In this document: piece after piece, positions 16,718 through 25,611 of the stretch
Position numbering within the stretch: position 1 is the first letter of the stretch
Layout: every line of letters starts with the position of its first letter
Assembly (NCBI RefSeq): GCF_001427125.1
Contig: NZ_LMGK01000022.1
Span: 162,126-226,125, forward strand
Source: Pseudomonas sp. Root562
GTDB lineage: Bacteria; Pseudomonadota; Gammaproteobacteria; Pseudomonadales; Pseudomonadaceae
Length of the DNA: 64,000 nt
Reading direction: 5' to 3'
Made by a program: the position numbers and the translations under genes
The notes under the pieces: model-generated
Databases searched by the model: none
The model's input: the letters and a program-made list of their open reading frames with translations, nothing else
What the model was told of the DNA's origin: nothing

Positions 16718-17740
16718 TCAGGCTGGCTCGACCTGGAGCGCAACCCTTTCCCGGCAGGGGCATTCGTCCATGTAGCGGTGAGCCTCGACAAACTCGGCAA
16801 ACGGAAAGACCCGAGTCTTGAGCGGCAGCACCACGCGGTCGGCGGTCAACTGGTTGATGTCACGCAAGGCCCGTTGCAGTGCAACCTGATCCTGGATGAT
16901 GCCCAGTTCCGGCTTGCCGGTGAAGTTACCGATACAATGCACGAAGAACTGAATATTTTTCTGAAACGCTGCGCAAGCCGGGAATGGTGTCTGGTTCCCG
17001 CCTTGCAGGCCGTACAGAACCAGGCTGCCACGTGGCGCAAGAACGTCGCCAAGCAGTGACATCTGTGGGCCGCCCAGACCATCGAACACCACATCCACGC
17101 CGCGATTGTCAGTGATTTTGTTGATCCGCATCAGCAGATCCTCTTCCTCGGTGACAATCACTTTCTCGGCGCCCAACGACAGCAGGTATTCACGTTCATC
17201 CGCCGACTTGGTGGCCGCGATCACCCGCACACCCAAGGCCTTGCCCAACTGGACAAACGAAGGGCCTGCGCAATGGCTGGCGTCAGTGACCAGGGCAAAC
17301 TGCCCGGGTTTGACCCGTGCCAGATCCGAGTAGGCAAAGTAGGCAATCAATAAAGGCGTGTAATGCACGCTGGCTTCAATCGGGCTGAGCACGTCCGGGT
17401 AGCGGGTCAGCGACGTGCGTGGCAGCACAATCAATTCGCCGTAGACCGGGTAATCGTTCGGGCTTTGAGCCGGGAAACTGGCGACCTTGTCACCCACGGC
17501 CAGATCATCGACACCCTCACCGACAGCCGTGACGACACCGGCCATTTCCTGGCCAAGGCCGGCGGGCAATTGAGCACGGGAAGACGCCAGGTTTTGCCGC
17601 CAGAGTGTGTCGTACCAACTGATGCCAATGGCCTCGACGCGCACCTGCACTTCACCCGGTGCAGGCAGAGCGGCCGCATGCTCTTCGCATTTGAGCACCT
17701 CGGCTGGACCAAATTTGTGAAACCGGATCGTGCGGGACAT
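16718..17740 (-). CDS. mexS: MexS-like medium-chain quinone oxidoreductase
   Basis: A 340-residue MDR-superfamily NADPH-dependent oxidoreductase (MSRTIRFHKFGPAEVL; GLGQEMAGVVTAVGEGV; VTDASHCAGPSFVQLGKALG as cofactor region; GVDVVFDGLGGPQ). Length and the N-terminus fit P. aeruginosa MexS. Loss of MexS is known to raise MexT-dependent mexEF-oprN expression, perhaps because an electrophilic metabolite accumulates. The divergent neighbour is mexT, as in P. aeruginosa. The start at 17740 has GAGG 6 bases upstream; an in-frame upstream ATG at 17794 would add 18 poor residues. The zinc-binding residues of true alcohol dehydrogenases are not evident. Confidence 0.87.
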   Translation of the reverse strand: MSRTIRFHKFGPAEVLKCEEHAAALPAPGEVQVRVEAIGISWYDTLWRQNLASSRAQLPAGLGQEMAGVVTAVGEGVDDLAVGDKVASFPAQSPNDYPVYGELIVLPRTSLTRYPDVLSPIEASVHYTPLLIAYFAYSDLARVKPGQFALVTDASHCAGPSFVQLGKALGVRVIAATKSADEREYLLSLGAEKVIVTEEEDLLMRINKITDNRGVDVVFDGLGGPQMSLLGDVLAPRGSLVLYGLQGGNQTPFPACAAFQKNIQFFVHCIGNFTGKPELGIIQDQVALQRALRDINQLTADRVVLPLKTRVFPFAEFVEAHRYMDECPCRERVALQVEPA

Positions 17741-17837
17741 CGCAAACCTCGCCAAATGAACCTCTAATGCCATGAACTCTAGCTGGGCTTTCAACCCAAC
17801 ACTATCTGTGGCTATTAATAGTCGACATGCTTGTCAT

Positions 17838-17850
17838 TGATTCCGCATCA
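17838..17850. promoter_or_regulatory. Candidate MexT site in the mexS-mexT intergenic region
   Basis: The palindrome TGATTCCGCATCA lies between the divergent genes, 98 bases from the mexS start and 160 from the mexT start. A sister copy, TCATTCCGGATGA, lies before mexE at 27791-27803. The three differences are all G/C swaps. LysR-type sites are typically short interrupted palindromes. Confidence 0.45.
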
Positions 17851-18009
17851 GCGGCAACATCGTCAAATGTCGTAAGAAACTGAAGCAGCCTTTGTAGGAA
17901 AACTGAATTACTCGGTGCAGAGTACCAGCCTTTCCCCGTAATATTCCTGCTGGCCATTGTTCTCATATGGCCGCCCACGTCAAGTTTACTGACTCTGCCT
18001 GGACTCCAG

Positions 18010-18924
18010 ATGAATCGTAATGACCTGCGTCGTGTCGACCTCAACCTGTTGATCGTATTCGAAACCCTGATGCACGAGCGCAGCGTGACCCGCGCTGCGG
18101 AGAAGCTTTTCCTTGGTCAGCCAGCCATCAGTGCGGCGCTTTCGCGCTTGCGTGGGTTGTTCGATGATCCGTTGTTTGTGCGCACTGGCCGCAGCATGGA
18201 GCCGTCTGCCCGGGCCGTGGAGATCTTCGCCCTGCTTTCCCCGGCGCTGGATTCCATTTCCACCGCCGTCAGCCGAGCCGCCGAGTTTGACCCGGCCACC
18301 AGCACCGCGGTGTTCCGCATCGGTCTTTCCGACGATGTCGAGTTTGCCCTGCTGCCGATGCTGCTCAAGCGCCTGCGGGCCGAATCTCCGGGGATTGTGC
18401 TGGTGGTCCGGCGGGTCAATTACATCCTGATGCCGGGATTGTTGGCCTCCGGCGAAATCTCCATTGGCGTCAGCTACACCACCGACTTGCCGGCGAATGC
18501 CAAGCGTAAAGTCCTGCGCCGCAGTTCGCCCAAGCTGCTGCGTGCCGATACCGTGCCGGGCCCCTTGAGCCTGGATGACTTCTGCGCGCGGCCTCATGCT
18601 CTGGTGTCATTCGCCGGCGACCTCAGCGGCTTTATCGATGAAGAGCTGGAAAAACTGGGACGCAAGCGCCATGTCGTGCTCGCGGTGCCGCAGTTCAACG
18701 GGTTGAGCACGCTGCTGAGCGGGACTGACATCGTCGCCACCGTTCCGGACTACACGGCAGAAGCCCTCACGGCCGCGGGTGGTGTACGTGCGGAGGAACC
18801 GCCGTTGCCGGTGCGCAGCTTTGAATTGCATATGGCGTGGCGCGGGTCACAGGATAATGATCCGGGTGAGCGCTGGTTGCGATCGCGGATTCAGATGTTT
18901 TTCGGGGACCCGGATAGTCTTTAA
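18010..18924 (+). CDS. mexT: MexT-like LysR-family activator
   Basis: A 304-residue LysR-type regulator. Helix-turn-helix: LNLLIVFETLMHERSVTRAAEKLF, then QPAISAALSRLR. The co-inducer domain follows to the C-terminal FFGDPDSL. Length and sequence from memory fit P. aeruginosa MexT, the redox-responsive activator of mexEF-oprN and mexS. It reads through without a frameshift, so it should encode full-length regulator. It is divergent from mexS, but mexEF-oprN begins 9 kb further on instead of next door. Confidence 0.88.
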   Translation: MNRNDLRRVDLNLLIVFETLMHERSVTRAAEKLFLGQPAISAALSRLRGLFDDPLFVRTGRSMEPSARAVEIFALLSPALDSISTAVSRAAEFDPATSTAVFRIGLSDDVEFALLPMLLKRLRAESPGIVLVVRRVNYILMPGLLASGEISIGVSYTTDLPANAKRKVLRRSSPKLLRADTVPGPLSLDDFCARPHALVSFAGDLSGFIDEELEKLGRKRHVVLAVPQFNGLSTLLSGTDIVATVPDYTAEALTAAGGVRAEEPPLPVRSFELHMAWRGSQDNDPGERWLRSRIQMFFGDPDSL

Positions 18925-18971
18925 GTGTCGTCGGGCAGGCTCCTAATCTGATTATTTTGCCTTTCCACACA

Positions 18972-20240
18972 CTATGGACCACGGTGTAACCGAGCTACGT
19001 TCTGATCGATGCGGTCTTGGATCGTGCGCAAGGTGTCTCGAGTAATAACCTGTGGATACAGGTTCTCGGCGATGCTTTCAAACTGGCTCGCCACATCACA
19101 AATGCCGTCAATCATTCTGCCTGCAATCTCCGGGGGCACCTCGGCTTCCTCGGCCAGCCGAAGCATTTGCGTGCGGGAAATCGACAGTGCTTCCCCCATC
19201 ACATCCATCTGGTGATATCCACTTGGCCCCTCGCAGAAGGTCACGTCGTAAGCCGGTGACAGTCTCCACTGACCGTCTTGCGACATGATGTAGGCGAAGT
19301 TCTTGGGATGATCGTCTCTGTTGTTGAACGCAACGTTGAAGACTGCACGTTCGAACGCCCGCGCCATTTCTCGCACGTCGTTGGTACACATCTGTGTTGC
19401 CCGCAGGAAGTTGACGTAGTCCAACACTCCCGGGGAGCGGTAATTTGCCCCCGTAAACGCCGCGAGGCTTTGCATGGGTACGCGTAGACCATCCCGACGG
19501 TCAAATCGCTTACTGGCGAACGCCGCCAACCCATCAGGCAGATTGAAATACTGCGTGTCAGGGGTCTCGATACCGCACATGCGCAGGCATTCGGCGTAGA
19601 CCATTTCGACAGCGCACACCTCGGCATGTTCTTCTTTGGCCGGGAACTTGATCAACCATGCTTCAAAGCCCGGCGTGGCGGCAGTGGTAAATCCGCCAGT
19701 TTCTGGATCGCGATAGACGAGGGCCTTAGGCCTTGCGCCTTGAGGCGAGCCGCCCACCAGCAGCAACGTCTGCAGGAACTCGCCACCGTCTCCATGGAGG
19801 ACTTTCTGTACTTCGGCGGCAAGCTGCTGCAGCGGGATGTGGACTTCAGATTCCTGCCCTTCGGGTGCCACGGGCTCAAACGTCATGGCCCCCATTGCAT
19901 TGCTACCAATGTAGGTCAGCCGTTCCAGTGAACCGATGCGTGCTGTGGTGAGCCCGCGACGCCTGAACAAACGGTCCATCAGCAACATGCCCCACCCATC
20001 CGGCAAGGCGTCGTAAACAGGCCCTGGCAAGTACAGTTGGTGCTCTGGAAAATCTCGGCGCAAGTTAGCCCCCCCCAACGGCAGCGTGTAGGAGGACAGT
20101 TCCAAGCCCCTTTGCCTGGCTTCATTGCTGTACTCGAACACGATCAACGGGCGACCGGTCAGGGCAGTCGTGGAGACCAGCGTGCCCCATTGCCATCGTT
20201 CACCCCATCCCTCGTAGAAGACGTTCACCTGCTCAAGCAT
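18972..20240 (-). CDS. hipA: HipA-family serine/threonine kinase toxin
   Basis: A 422-residue HipA-type kinase. Residues ~1-100 are the N-terminal couple-HipA domain (VFEYSNEARQRGLELS). GGSPQGARPKALV is the Gly-rich loop containing the regulatory serine. FIK-like WLIKFPAKEEH holds the ATP-contacting lysine. RDDHPKNFAYI carries the catalytic Asp and Asn and LSPAYDVTF the metal-binding Asp. All kinase residues are present, so the toxin should be active. Known HipA proteins phosphorylate a tRNA synthetase and cause growth arrest; the target here is not readable. ATG at 20240 lies 8 bases inside the end of hipB, giving tight coupling. A longer in-frame 5' extension is antisense to nothing but overlaps hipB entirely and is rejected. 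Confidence 0.9.
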   Translation of the reverse strand: MLEQVNVFYEGWGERWQWGTLVSTTALTGRPLIVFEYSNEARQRGLELSSYTLPLGGANLRRDFPEHQLYLPGPVYDALPDGWGMLLMDRLFRRRGLTTARIGSLERLTYIGSNAMGAMTFEPVAPEGQESEVHIPLQQLAAEVQKVLHGDGGEFLQTLLLVGGSPQGARPKALVYRDPETGGFTTAATPGFEAWLIKFPAKEEHAEVCAVEMVYAECLRMCGIETPDTQYFNLPDGLAAFASKRFDRRDGLRVPMQSLAAFTGANYRSPGVLDYVNFLRATQMCTNDVREMARAFERAVFNVAFNNRDDHPKNFAYIMSQDGQWRLSPAYDVTFCEGPSGYHQMDVMGEALSISRTQMLRLAEEAEVPPEIAGRMIDGICDVASQFESIAENLYPQVITRDTLRTIQDRIDQNVARLHRGP

Positions 20241-20550
20241 TGCCGGACTTCCTTTTTGTACGGAGACGATTGGCGCTGTTTTCGTAGCGCCGAATGTCCT
20301 CGATGCTGTCCAGTCTAGGCAGAAACAGGCCTTCCAGTTCCTTGGTTCGGCCAAGAGCCATCGCCACCCGAACGACGTTCTCGAATCCGACATTGCGCCC
20401 GGCTTCAAGGTTGGAGACTGTATTTGTGCCGATGCCGGCACGTCCGGCCAAGTCGGCTTGTGTCATATCCTGCGCCAAGCGCTCTGTGCGCAAGCGATCG
20501 CAGAGGCGCTTGACGACCTCGCTCGGCTTGCTGAAGCTTAAATCCAACAT
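20233..20550 (-). CDS. hipB: HipB-like antitoxin (Xre helix-turn-helix)
   Basis: A 105-residue DNA-binding protein with an Xre/Cro helix-turn-helix (MTQADLAGRAGIGTNTVSNLEAGR). The tail is basic. It overlaps hipA by 8 bases in the standard antitoxin-first order. It is expected to bind HipA and repress its own promoter. The start at 20550 is chosen because it opens directly into the conserved part; an upstream ATG would add 23 residues. Confidence 0.87.
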   Translation of the reverse strand: MLDLSFSKPSEVVKRLCDRLRTERLAQDMTQADLAGRAGIGTNTVSNLEAGRNVGFENVVRVAMALGRTKELEGLFLPRLDSIEDIRRYENSANRLRTKRKSGNA

Positions 20551-20578
20551 AGAGTGCACCCAGCCTGTTCTGTGCCAG

Positions 20579-20631
20579 TTAATTCCCAAAATTATAGAAT
20601 TAACGCCCAGCCCTATCAAGCAACTTAATTC
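20579..20631. promoter_or_regulatory. Candidate HipB operator upstream of hipBA
   Basis: TTAATTC (20579-20585) and GAATTAA (20597-20603) form an inverted pair with 11 bases between, and a third half-site TTAATTC lies at 20625-20631. They sit 29 to 81 bases upstream of the hipB start, where autorepression would act. Binding is inferred. Confidence 0.45.
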
Positions 20632-20844
20632 CCTGAAGTTGTGTCTTATCGCCTAATTTCTAGCTTTAGACACAGTTCAAAGGATTTACATATCACCTGT
20701 GATCGGCCTGTTGAACTCGCCTGAGATCCCTGTCTGGTTTGACTGACCGCGCTGCAGGAAGCAAAGACAAACTGCGTTTGATCACATCGTTTGAACCTAG
20801 GCCAGTGCCCGACCCTCGGATACTAAAACCCCATAGGTGATGAC

Positions 20845-23022
20845 ATGGCAATCGAGGAGACGCTTCTGCGCCAGCGCAAGGTGCTTGCCAAATTTGGCGA
20901 GCTGGCCTTGGCGTCAGATGATTTGGAGCAAATTCTCGATGAAGCTTGCCGCTTGGTCGGCGACGGGCTCGGAACCAACATGGCGAAATTCATGCTGTTG
21001 TTGGAAGACGAGATCACTTTTTTTGTGCGAAATGGTGTGGGCTGGGCACCCAATGTCGTCGGGAAGGTGAAAGTAAAAGCCTGCGAGGGAACCCCTGAAC
21101 GTCACTCTCTGGACACCAACGGCCCGGTCATTTCAACGGATATTGCAACGGAAACCCGCTTTCGCTATCACGATTTTCAAATCGAAAACGGCGTTAAAGC
21201 GTTCGTTAACGTGCTCGTCCACGGTGCCGATGGAGAACGTCCATTCGGCATTTTTGAGGTGGATAGTCGAATCCCTCGCCAGTTCACCGACAGCGATATC
21301 GATTTTCTTCGCGGTTACAGCAATTTGCTTGGCGCAGCTTTAAAGCGTTCCAAAACCATGCAAGCCATGCGCTTGACCGAAAAAAAGCTACGGGAAAGTG
21401 AAAGGCACTATCGAATAGCGGCTGAACTCAATCCGCTCTGGCCCTGGACGGCCGACAAAAACGGCAATCTCATTTCCATCGATCATCGCTGGTATGAATA
21501 CACCGGCCTGACACCTGAGCAAACGTTGGATCGTCAATGGTCCAACGCGGTGCATCTTGAGGACAAGACGGCGTTGATAGTGCTCTGGGATCAATCATTG
21601 ACCACCTTGCAGCCTTTCGACTCTCAAATCCGCTTACGCAAAGGCACCGGAGAATATCGTTGGTTCCGCGTCCGCGCGTTGTGCAGCCTCGGTATCGACG
21701 GTCATTGCGAGCAGTGGTACGGCACCATTGAAGACATCGACGATCGGGTTCAGCTAGAGAACGCATTGCGAGATTGGAACGAGCTGCTGGAGGACCGAAT
21801 CAATCAGCGCACTCAGCAGTTGGAAGCCGAACAACATGAACGGGCGATGGCGGAACTCAAGCTTCGGCAGAGTCAGAAAATGGAAGCGGTAGGTCAACTG
21901 ACCGGTGGCATTGCCCACGACTTCAACAACCTGTTGGCGGGCATCATCGGTAACCTGGAGCTGATGCAACGTCGAATTGATGCCGGTCGCCATGACAAAC
22001 TGGCCCGTTACAACTCGATTGCCATGACCGCAGCGTCTCGCGCAGCCGCTTTGACGCAACGTCTGCTGGCGTTTTCGAGACAGCAATCACTCAACCCCGA
22101 AATTATCGAACCTCGCAAAGTAGTGGCCGATTTTGAAGACATGATCCGCCGTTCGGTCGGGCCGAGCATTGTAGTGGGGTGCTCGTTCAAGACCAGTGAT
22201 CGTATCAAGTGCGATCTCAATCAGCTGGAGAATGCCCTGCTCAATCTTGCCATCAACGCAAGAGATGCCATGCCCAATGGCGGTACGCTGGATCTTTCGG
22301 TCGACCGATGCGTGATAGATGAAGCGTCGTCTTCCGAGAAAATGATGCCTACAGGATCCTATGTGAGCATATCCGTGACAGATTCCGGCACCGGGATCAA
22401 ACCAGAGCTTTTGTCGCGCATTTTCGATCCGTTTTTTACCACCAAGAAAATCGGCGAAGGAACTGGCCTGGGTCTTTCAATGATCTATGGATTTACCCAA
22501 CAATCCGGTGGGCAGGTGCGGGTCCACAGCAGCGTCGGCGTCGGCACCACCGTAACCCTGTATTTTCCAGTGGACAATTCTGAACCCGATAAGACCCAAG
22601 CCCATTCCGAATCAGGTTCGACGGAGCCAGTGGGGAACGGCGAAACTATTTTGCTGGTGGATGACGAAGCCGCGGTACGCCAGATGGCCTCGGAATTATT
22701 GAGCGAAACAGGTTACTGCGTAGTAGAGGCGGTCGATAGCGTATCGGCAATAAAGCAGGCAGAAAAGCTCGGGCACCTGGATTTGCTCCTGACTGACATT
22801 GGTCTGCCCGGCATGATGAACGGGATCAGCCTGGCGGCTGAACTGAAATTGAAATTCCCGCAAATGAAGGTGCTGTTCATCACCGGTTTCGCAGGTGGCT
22901 CCAGCCTGATTTCTGTCGATGCCACTACCAAGGTGCTGACCAAACCCTTCAGCCTGAATGAACTCAGTTCGCGTGTTCATGCTTTGATTCAGGTGAGTGC
23001 GGCAGACAGTGGTGCTTCGTAA
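20845..23022 (+). CDS. GAF-PAS hybrid histidine kinase with C-terminal receiver
   Basis: A 725-residue soluble hybrid kinase. Order: GAF domain (~10-170), PAS/PAC (~185-305), coiled coil, HisKA with phospho-acceptor His358 in GGIAHDFNN, HATPase_c (NARDAMPNGG; SDSGTGIKPE-like DSGTGI; GTGLGLSMIYGF), and a receiver (VDDE at 605-608, phospho-acceptor Asp651, Lys of TKPF). No membrane segment or DNA-binding output is present, so the partner regulator is elsewhere. The kinase core closely resembles that of the hybrid at 40139-41806. Start: AGGTGA 6 bases upstream. No ligand is evident for the GAF domain; the conserved Cys of bacteriophytochromes was not seen. Confidence 0.9.
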   Translation: MAIEETLLRQRKVLAKFGELALASDDLEQILDEACRLVGDGLGTNMAKFMLLLEDEITFFVRNGVGWAPNVVGKVKVKACEGTPERHSLDTNGPVISTDIATETRFRYHDFQIENGVKAFVNVLVHGADGERPFGIFEVDSRIPRQFTDSDIDFLRGYSNLLGAALKRSKTMQAMRLTEKKLRESERHYRIAAELNPLWPWTADKNGNLISIDHRWYEYTGLTPEQTLDRQWSNAVHLEDKTALIVLWDQSLTTLQPFDSQIRLRKGTGEYRWFRVRALCSLGIDGHCEQWYGTIEDIDDRVQLENALRDWNELLEDRINQRTQQLEAEQHERAMAELKLRQSQKMEAVGQLTGGIAHDFNNLLAGIIGNLELMQRRIDAGRHDKLARYNSIAMTAASRAAALTQRLLAFSRQQSLNPEIIEPRKVVADFEDMIRRSVGPSIVVGCSFKTSDRIKCDLNQLENALLNLAINARDAMPNGGTLDLSVDRCVIDEASSSEKMMPTGSYVSISVTDSGTGIKPELLSRIFDPFFTTKKIGEGTGLGLSMIYGFTQQSGGQVRVHSSVGVGTTVTLYFPVDNSEPDKTQAHSESGSTEPVGNGETILLVDDEAAVRQMASELLSETGYCVVEAVDSVSAIKQAEKLGHLDLLLTDIGLPGMMNGISLAAELKLKFPQMKVLFITGFAGGSSLISVDATTKVLTKPFSLNELSSRVHALIQVSAADSGAS

Positions 23023-23062
23023 AAAAGATCAGCAGCCAAAAGAGTCACCCGGGAAACTTTAA

Positions 23063-23090
23063 ACCAAGCCCCGAAAAATCGGGGCTTGGT
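23063..23090. terminator. Bidirectional terminator
   Basis: ACCAAGCCCCGA (23063-23074) pairs perfectly with TCGGGGCTTGGT (23079-23090) with a 4-base loop, between the hybrid kinase and the convergent KGG-protein gene. T-runs are short in both directions. Confidence 0.75.
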
Positions 23091-23102
23091 GATTACAAGG
23101 CA

Positions 23103-23534
23103 TCAGGACTGACGCCCTCCGCCACCACTGTTTTCTCCTCCTTTGCGGCCTGCTTCAGACGCCTTGTCCCTGTCATCGGCAAAATTGCCGCCGCGTCCAC
23201 TTTGCTGACCACCACCGGTGGATTGATCAGCCTCGTTGGATTGCCGTCCACCCGATGCCTGTCCGCCTTTCTGTCCAGGCTTGTTCATGTCCTCCATGTC
23301 ATCGGTGAACTCTCCACCGCGTTGGGTACCCTGCCCGCCTCCGGACATACGATCAGCATCTCTCGATTGTTGTCCACCTGATGCCTGGCCACCTTTTTGG
23401 CCGGCTTCAGATGCTCGTTGTGGATCATTGGCGAAATTACCGCCTGAAGCTTGGCCACCTTTCTTGCCAGCTTCGGATGCCTTATCTCGGTCATTAGAAA
23501 AATTGCCGGGATTGTTATTTCCTGTATTGGCCAT
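23103..23534 (-). CDS. KGG-repeat stress protein (Con-10/GsiB-like)
   Basis: A 143-residue, extremely hydrophilic, Gly/Gln/Asp-rich protein built of imperfect repeats around KGGQASGG and GNFANDRDKASEAG (four to five units). Such proteins resemble LEA/GsiB stress proteins, are predicted disordered, and accumulate in stationary phase or desiccation. No enzymatic motif is present. The start at 23534 has AGAGGTGA just upstream. It is convergent with the hybrid kinase and divergent from the ClpP-like gene. Confidence 0.88.
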   Translation of the reverse strand: MANTGNNNPGNFSNDRDKASEAGKKGGQASGGNFANDPQRASEAGQKGGQASGGQQSRDADRMSGGGQGTQRGGEFTDDMEDMNKPGQKGGQASGGRQSNEADQSTGGGQQSGRGGNFADDRDKASEAGRKGGENSGGGGRQS

Positions 23535-23799
23535 TTCAATCACCTCTGAATCATTGACACGAGCAGTCGCCCGTTTAATTCGGATGGCATGGGAAATCGA
23601 AAGTTTGAACAAAAAAAAGGCTTCGCGACCAGTGGATTTACGACGTTAGTTCAATGAAAAATAAAGACTTTCGACTGACGGAACAGGCACTCAAAAACCG
23701 GTTGATAAAGTCGAATATTTCGCTAACGAAAGGTCAATATTTACTAGACTGCATAGCGCATACGCAGCTTTACAAATTATGGATTTCGGAGGTCGGGCC

Positions 23800-24357
23800 A
23801 TGACCGAACATATCGTGCATTTTCATTGCCAGATCGACCAGGCAACCACCGAGCGTTTCAGGGATTGCTGTCTCGAAGCCATTGATCAAGGTGCCACGTC
23901 TTTACTGTTGAACCTGTCCACATCCGGGGGCAGTACCAATTTCGGTTTCACGCTTTATACCTTCCTGAAATCGCTGCCAGTGCCATTGTGTGCAATCAAT
24001 GCGGGGAACATCGAATCGATGGGCATCATCATGTTCCTGGCCGCAGGGCGCCGGATCACCTCTCCCCACTCACGCTTTCTGATCCACCCGATGAATTGGT
24101 ATTTCAGTCAGAAATCCGTTGATCACCAACGTCTGCGTGAATACCTGTCGAGTCTCGACAATGACCTTGCGCGCTACGTGCAGATTTTCGCGCTGGAAAC
24201 CGCTGAAGCGCAGACCAAACTCGATATCTTCCATTGCTTGTCCGCGGAGGAAAAAGTCATCGCCGCCCATGAGTCTCTCGCATACGGCATTGCTCACGAG
24301 ATGAGGCAAATGGTGTTTGCCGATGATGTTAAACACTGGAAAGTCAGTGGCGGATGA
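23800..24357 (+). CDS. ClpP-fold serine protease (SDH/orphan type)
   Basis: A 185-residue ClpP-fold protein. The catalytic triad appears complete: Ser73 in NIESMGIIM, His96 in RFLIHPMNW and Asp142 in TKLDIF by spacing. LNLSTSGGSTNFG is the oxyanion-type Gly loop. It lacks a signal or membrane segment. It is not the housekeeping ClpP, which is normally next to clpX, and no ATPase partner is adjacent. GGAGG lies 7 bases before ATG 23800. Function as an independent or stress-linked peptidase is inference. Confidence 0.82.
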   Translation: MTEHIVHFHCQIDQATTERFRDCCLEAIDQGATSLLLNLSTSGGSTNFGFTLYTFLKSLPVPLCAINAGNIESMGIIMFLAAGRRITSPHSRFLIHPMNWYFSQKSVDHQRLREYLSSLDNDLARYVQIFALETAEAQTKLDIFHCLSAEEKVIAAHESLAYGIAHEMRQMVFADDVKHWKVSGG

Positions 24358-24390
24358 TCTGGCCAATGCAGAAACAATAACGCGAGTGTT

Positions 24391-25320
24391 TTATCCCAGC
24401 GCAGTATCGAGAAACATCATGACGCCAAAGCCCAGCATCAGGCCCAGTGTTGCCGGTGTTTCATGACCATTGCGATGGGTCTCGGGAATGACTTCATGGG
24501 ACACCACAAAGATCATGGCGCCGGCGGCAAGGCCGAGTGCGATGGGGTAGCCAAGGGCAAAGCTGTTGGAAATACCGAGGCCGACCAGGGCGCCAAAAGG
24601 CTCCATCAGGCCTGATCCGACGGCAATCAGCGCCGCGCGCAGTGCCGTAATACCGGTCACTCGCAAAGCCATTGCAACCGCCAGACCTTCGGGTATGTCC
24701 TGAAGGGCGATCGCCGTGGTCAGCGGTATTCCCACCTGCATGTCGCCTGTTGCAAAGCTGACACCGATCGCCATGCCTTCGGGCAAGTTGTGCAACGTGA
24801 TGGCCAGGACGAACAGCCATACCCGATTGATCCGTTTGGCTTCTGGGCCGCGTCGGCCGCTTTTTTCGTGCTCGTGAGGCACAAATCGATCAAGACCGAT
24901 CATCAAGGCAACGCCCTGTGCCAAACCCAATACGACAATACCGGCTGCCAGTAACCCATTGCCGCTCAGTTGCCGAGCCGCCTCGATGCCAGGAAGAATA
25001 AGCGAGAAAGAGCTGGCGGCCAGCATCATCCCGGCAGCAAAGCCGAGCATGATGTCCTGGGTGCGAGCCGCAATGTCGCGAAGCGCAATCGCCACCACTG
25101 CGCCGAGCGCCGTTGCGCCGAATCCGGACAATCCCCCGAGTAAAGCAAAACGCAGATTGTCCTTGTTGCCCCCGACAACAGCGCTGTAACCGCTCACCAT
25201 CAGCAACGCCATCACACAGGCCAACACCAGCCAAAACGCCATGCCTCCCCGTCCAGAACGGGTCAACTGTGTAAAGAAAGCACGCAGAGGAGCTACCAAT
25301 GAAGAAGTCGACTGAGCCAT
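24391..25320 (-). CDS. ZIP-family metal transporter (GufA/ZupT-like)
   Basis: A 309-residue inner-membrane protein with about eight hydrophobic segments. The metal path motifs HNLPEG and ALQDIPEG (helices IV and V) are the family signature; a cytoplasmic loop HEHEKSGRRG precedes them. It is expected to import Zn2+ or related divalent metals. It stands alone between the ClpP-like and PAS-kinase genes, with no Zur-like operator recognised. Confidence 0.88.
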   Translation of the reverse strand: MAQSTSSLVAPLRAFFTQLTRSGRGGMAFWLVLACVMALLMVSGYSAVVGGNKDNLRFALLGGLSGFGATALGAVVAIALRDIAARTQDIMLGFAAGMMLAASSFSLILPGIEAARQLSGNGLLAAGIVVLGLAQGVALMIGLDRFVPHEHEKSGRRGPEAKRINRVWLFVLAITLHNLPEGMAIGVSFATGDMQVGIPLTTAIALQDIPEGLAVAMALRVTGITALRAALIAVGSGLMEPFGALVGLGISNSFALGYPIALGLAAGAMIFVVSHEVIPETHRNGHETPATLGLMLGFGVMMFLDTALG

Positions 25321-25611
25321 GCAAGCCCCTTGGTTTTAAACACCGCGCGCTCAACAGCACGCGGTAAACATGTCGGATGGCACTCGATAGTAAAAGCAGC
25401 CCGGATGCCAGGCCACATTTATCTGAAACAAATGCATCGGGTTGATTTCAACACCCTGCCCCCAATGACAACCCGGTACAGCCTGGCCTTTGCTGTGCTC
25501 CGTTGAGCTCGGGCCTTGGTTGATCCCGCGGGGTCCTGCGATTCGCCAAACAATCAATCGAAACTCTGGAACACAACACCACGTCGATCATTGGTAATTT
25601 GTTGACCGGCC
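25321..25611. other. Gap without a supported gene
   Basis: About 290 bases between two minus-strand genes. A weak hairpin (ACCGCG ... CGCGGT near 25341-25364) lies close to the ZIP gene start. A 68-codon minus ORF has no good ribosome-binding site and is not accepted. Confidence 0.4.

Noticed and set aside
20241..20441. 67-residue N-terminal extension of HipA
   Set aside because: It lies wholly inside hipB in another frame; the internal ATG at 20240 gives the normal HipA start.
25351..25557. 68-codon minus ORF between the PAS kinase and ZIP genes
   Set aside because: No usable ribosome-binding site, no hydrophobic or domain pattern.
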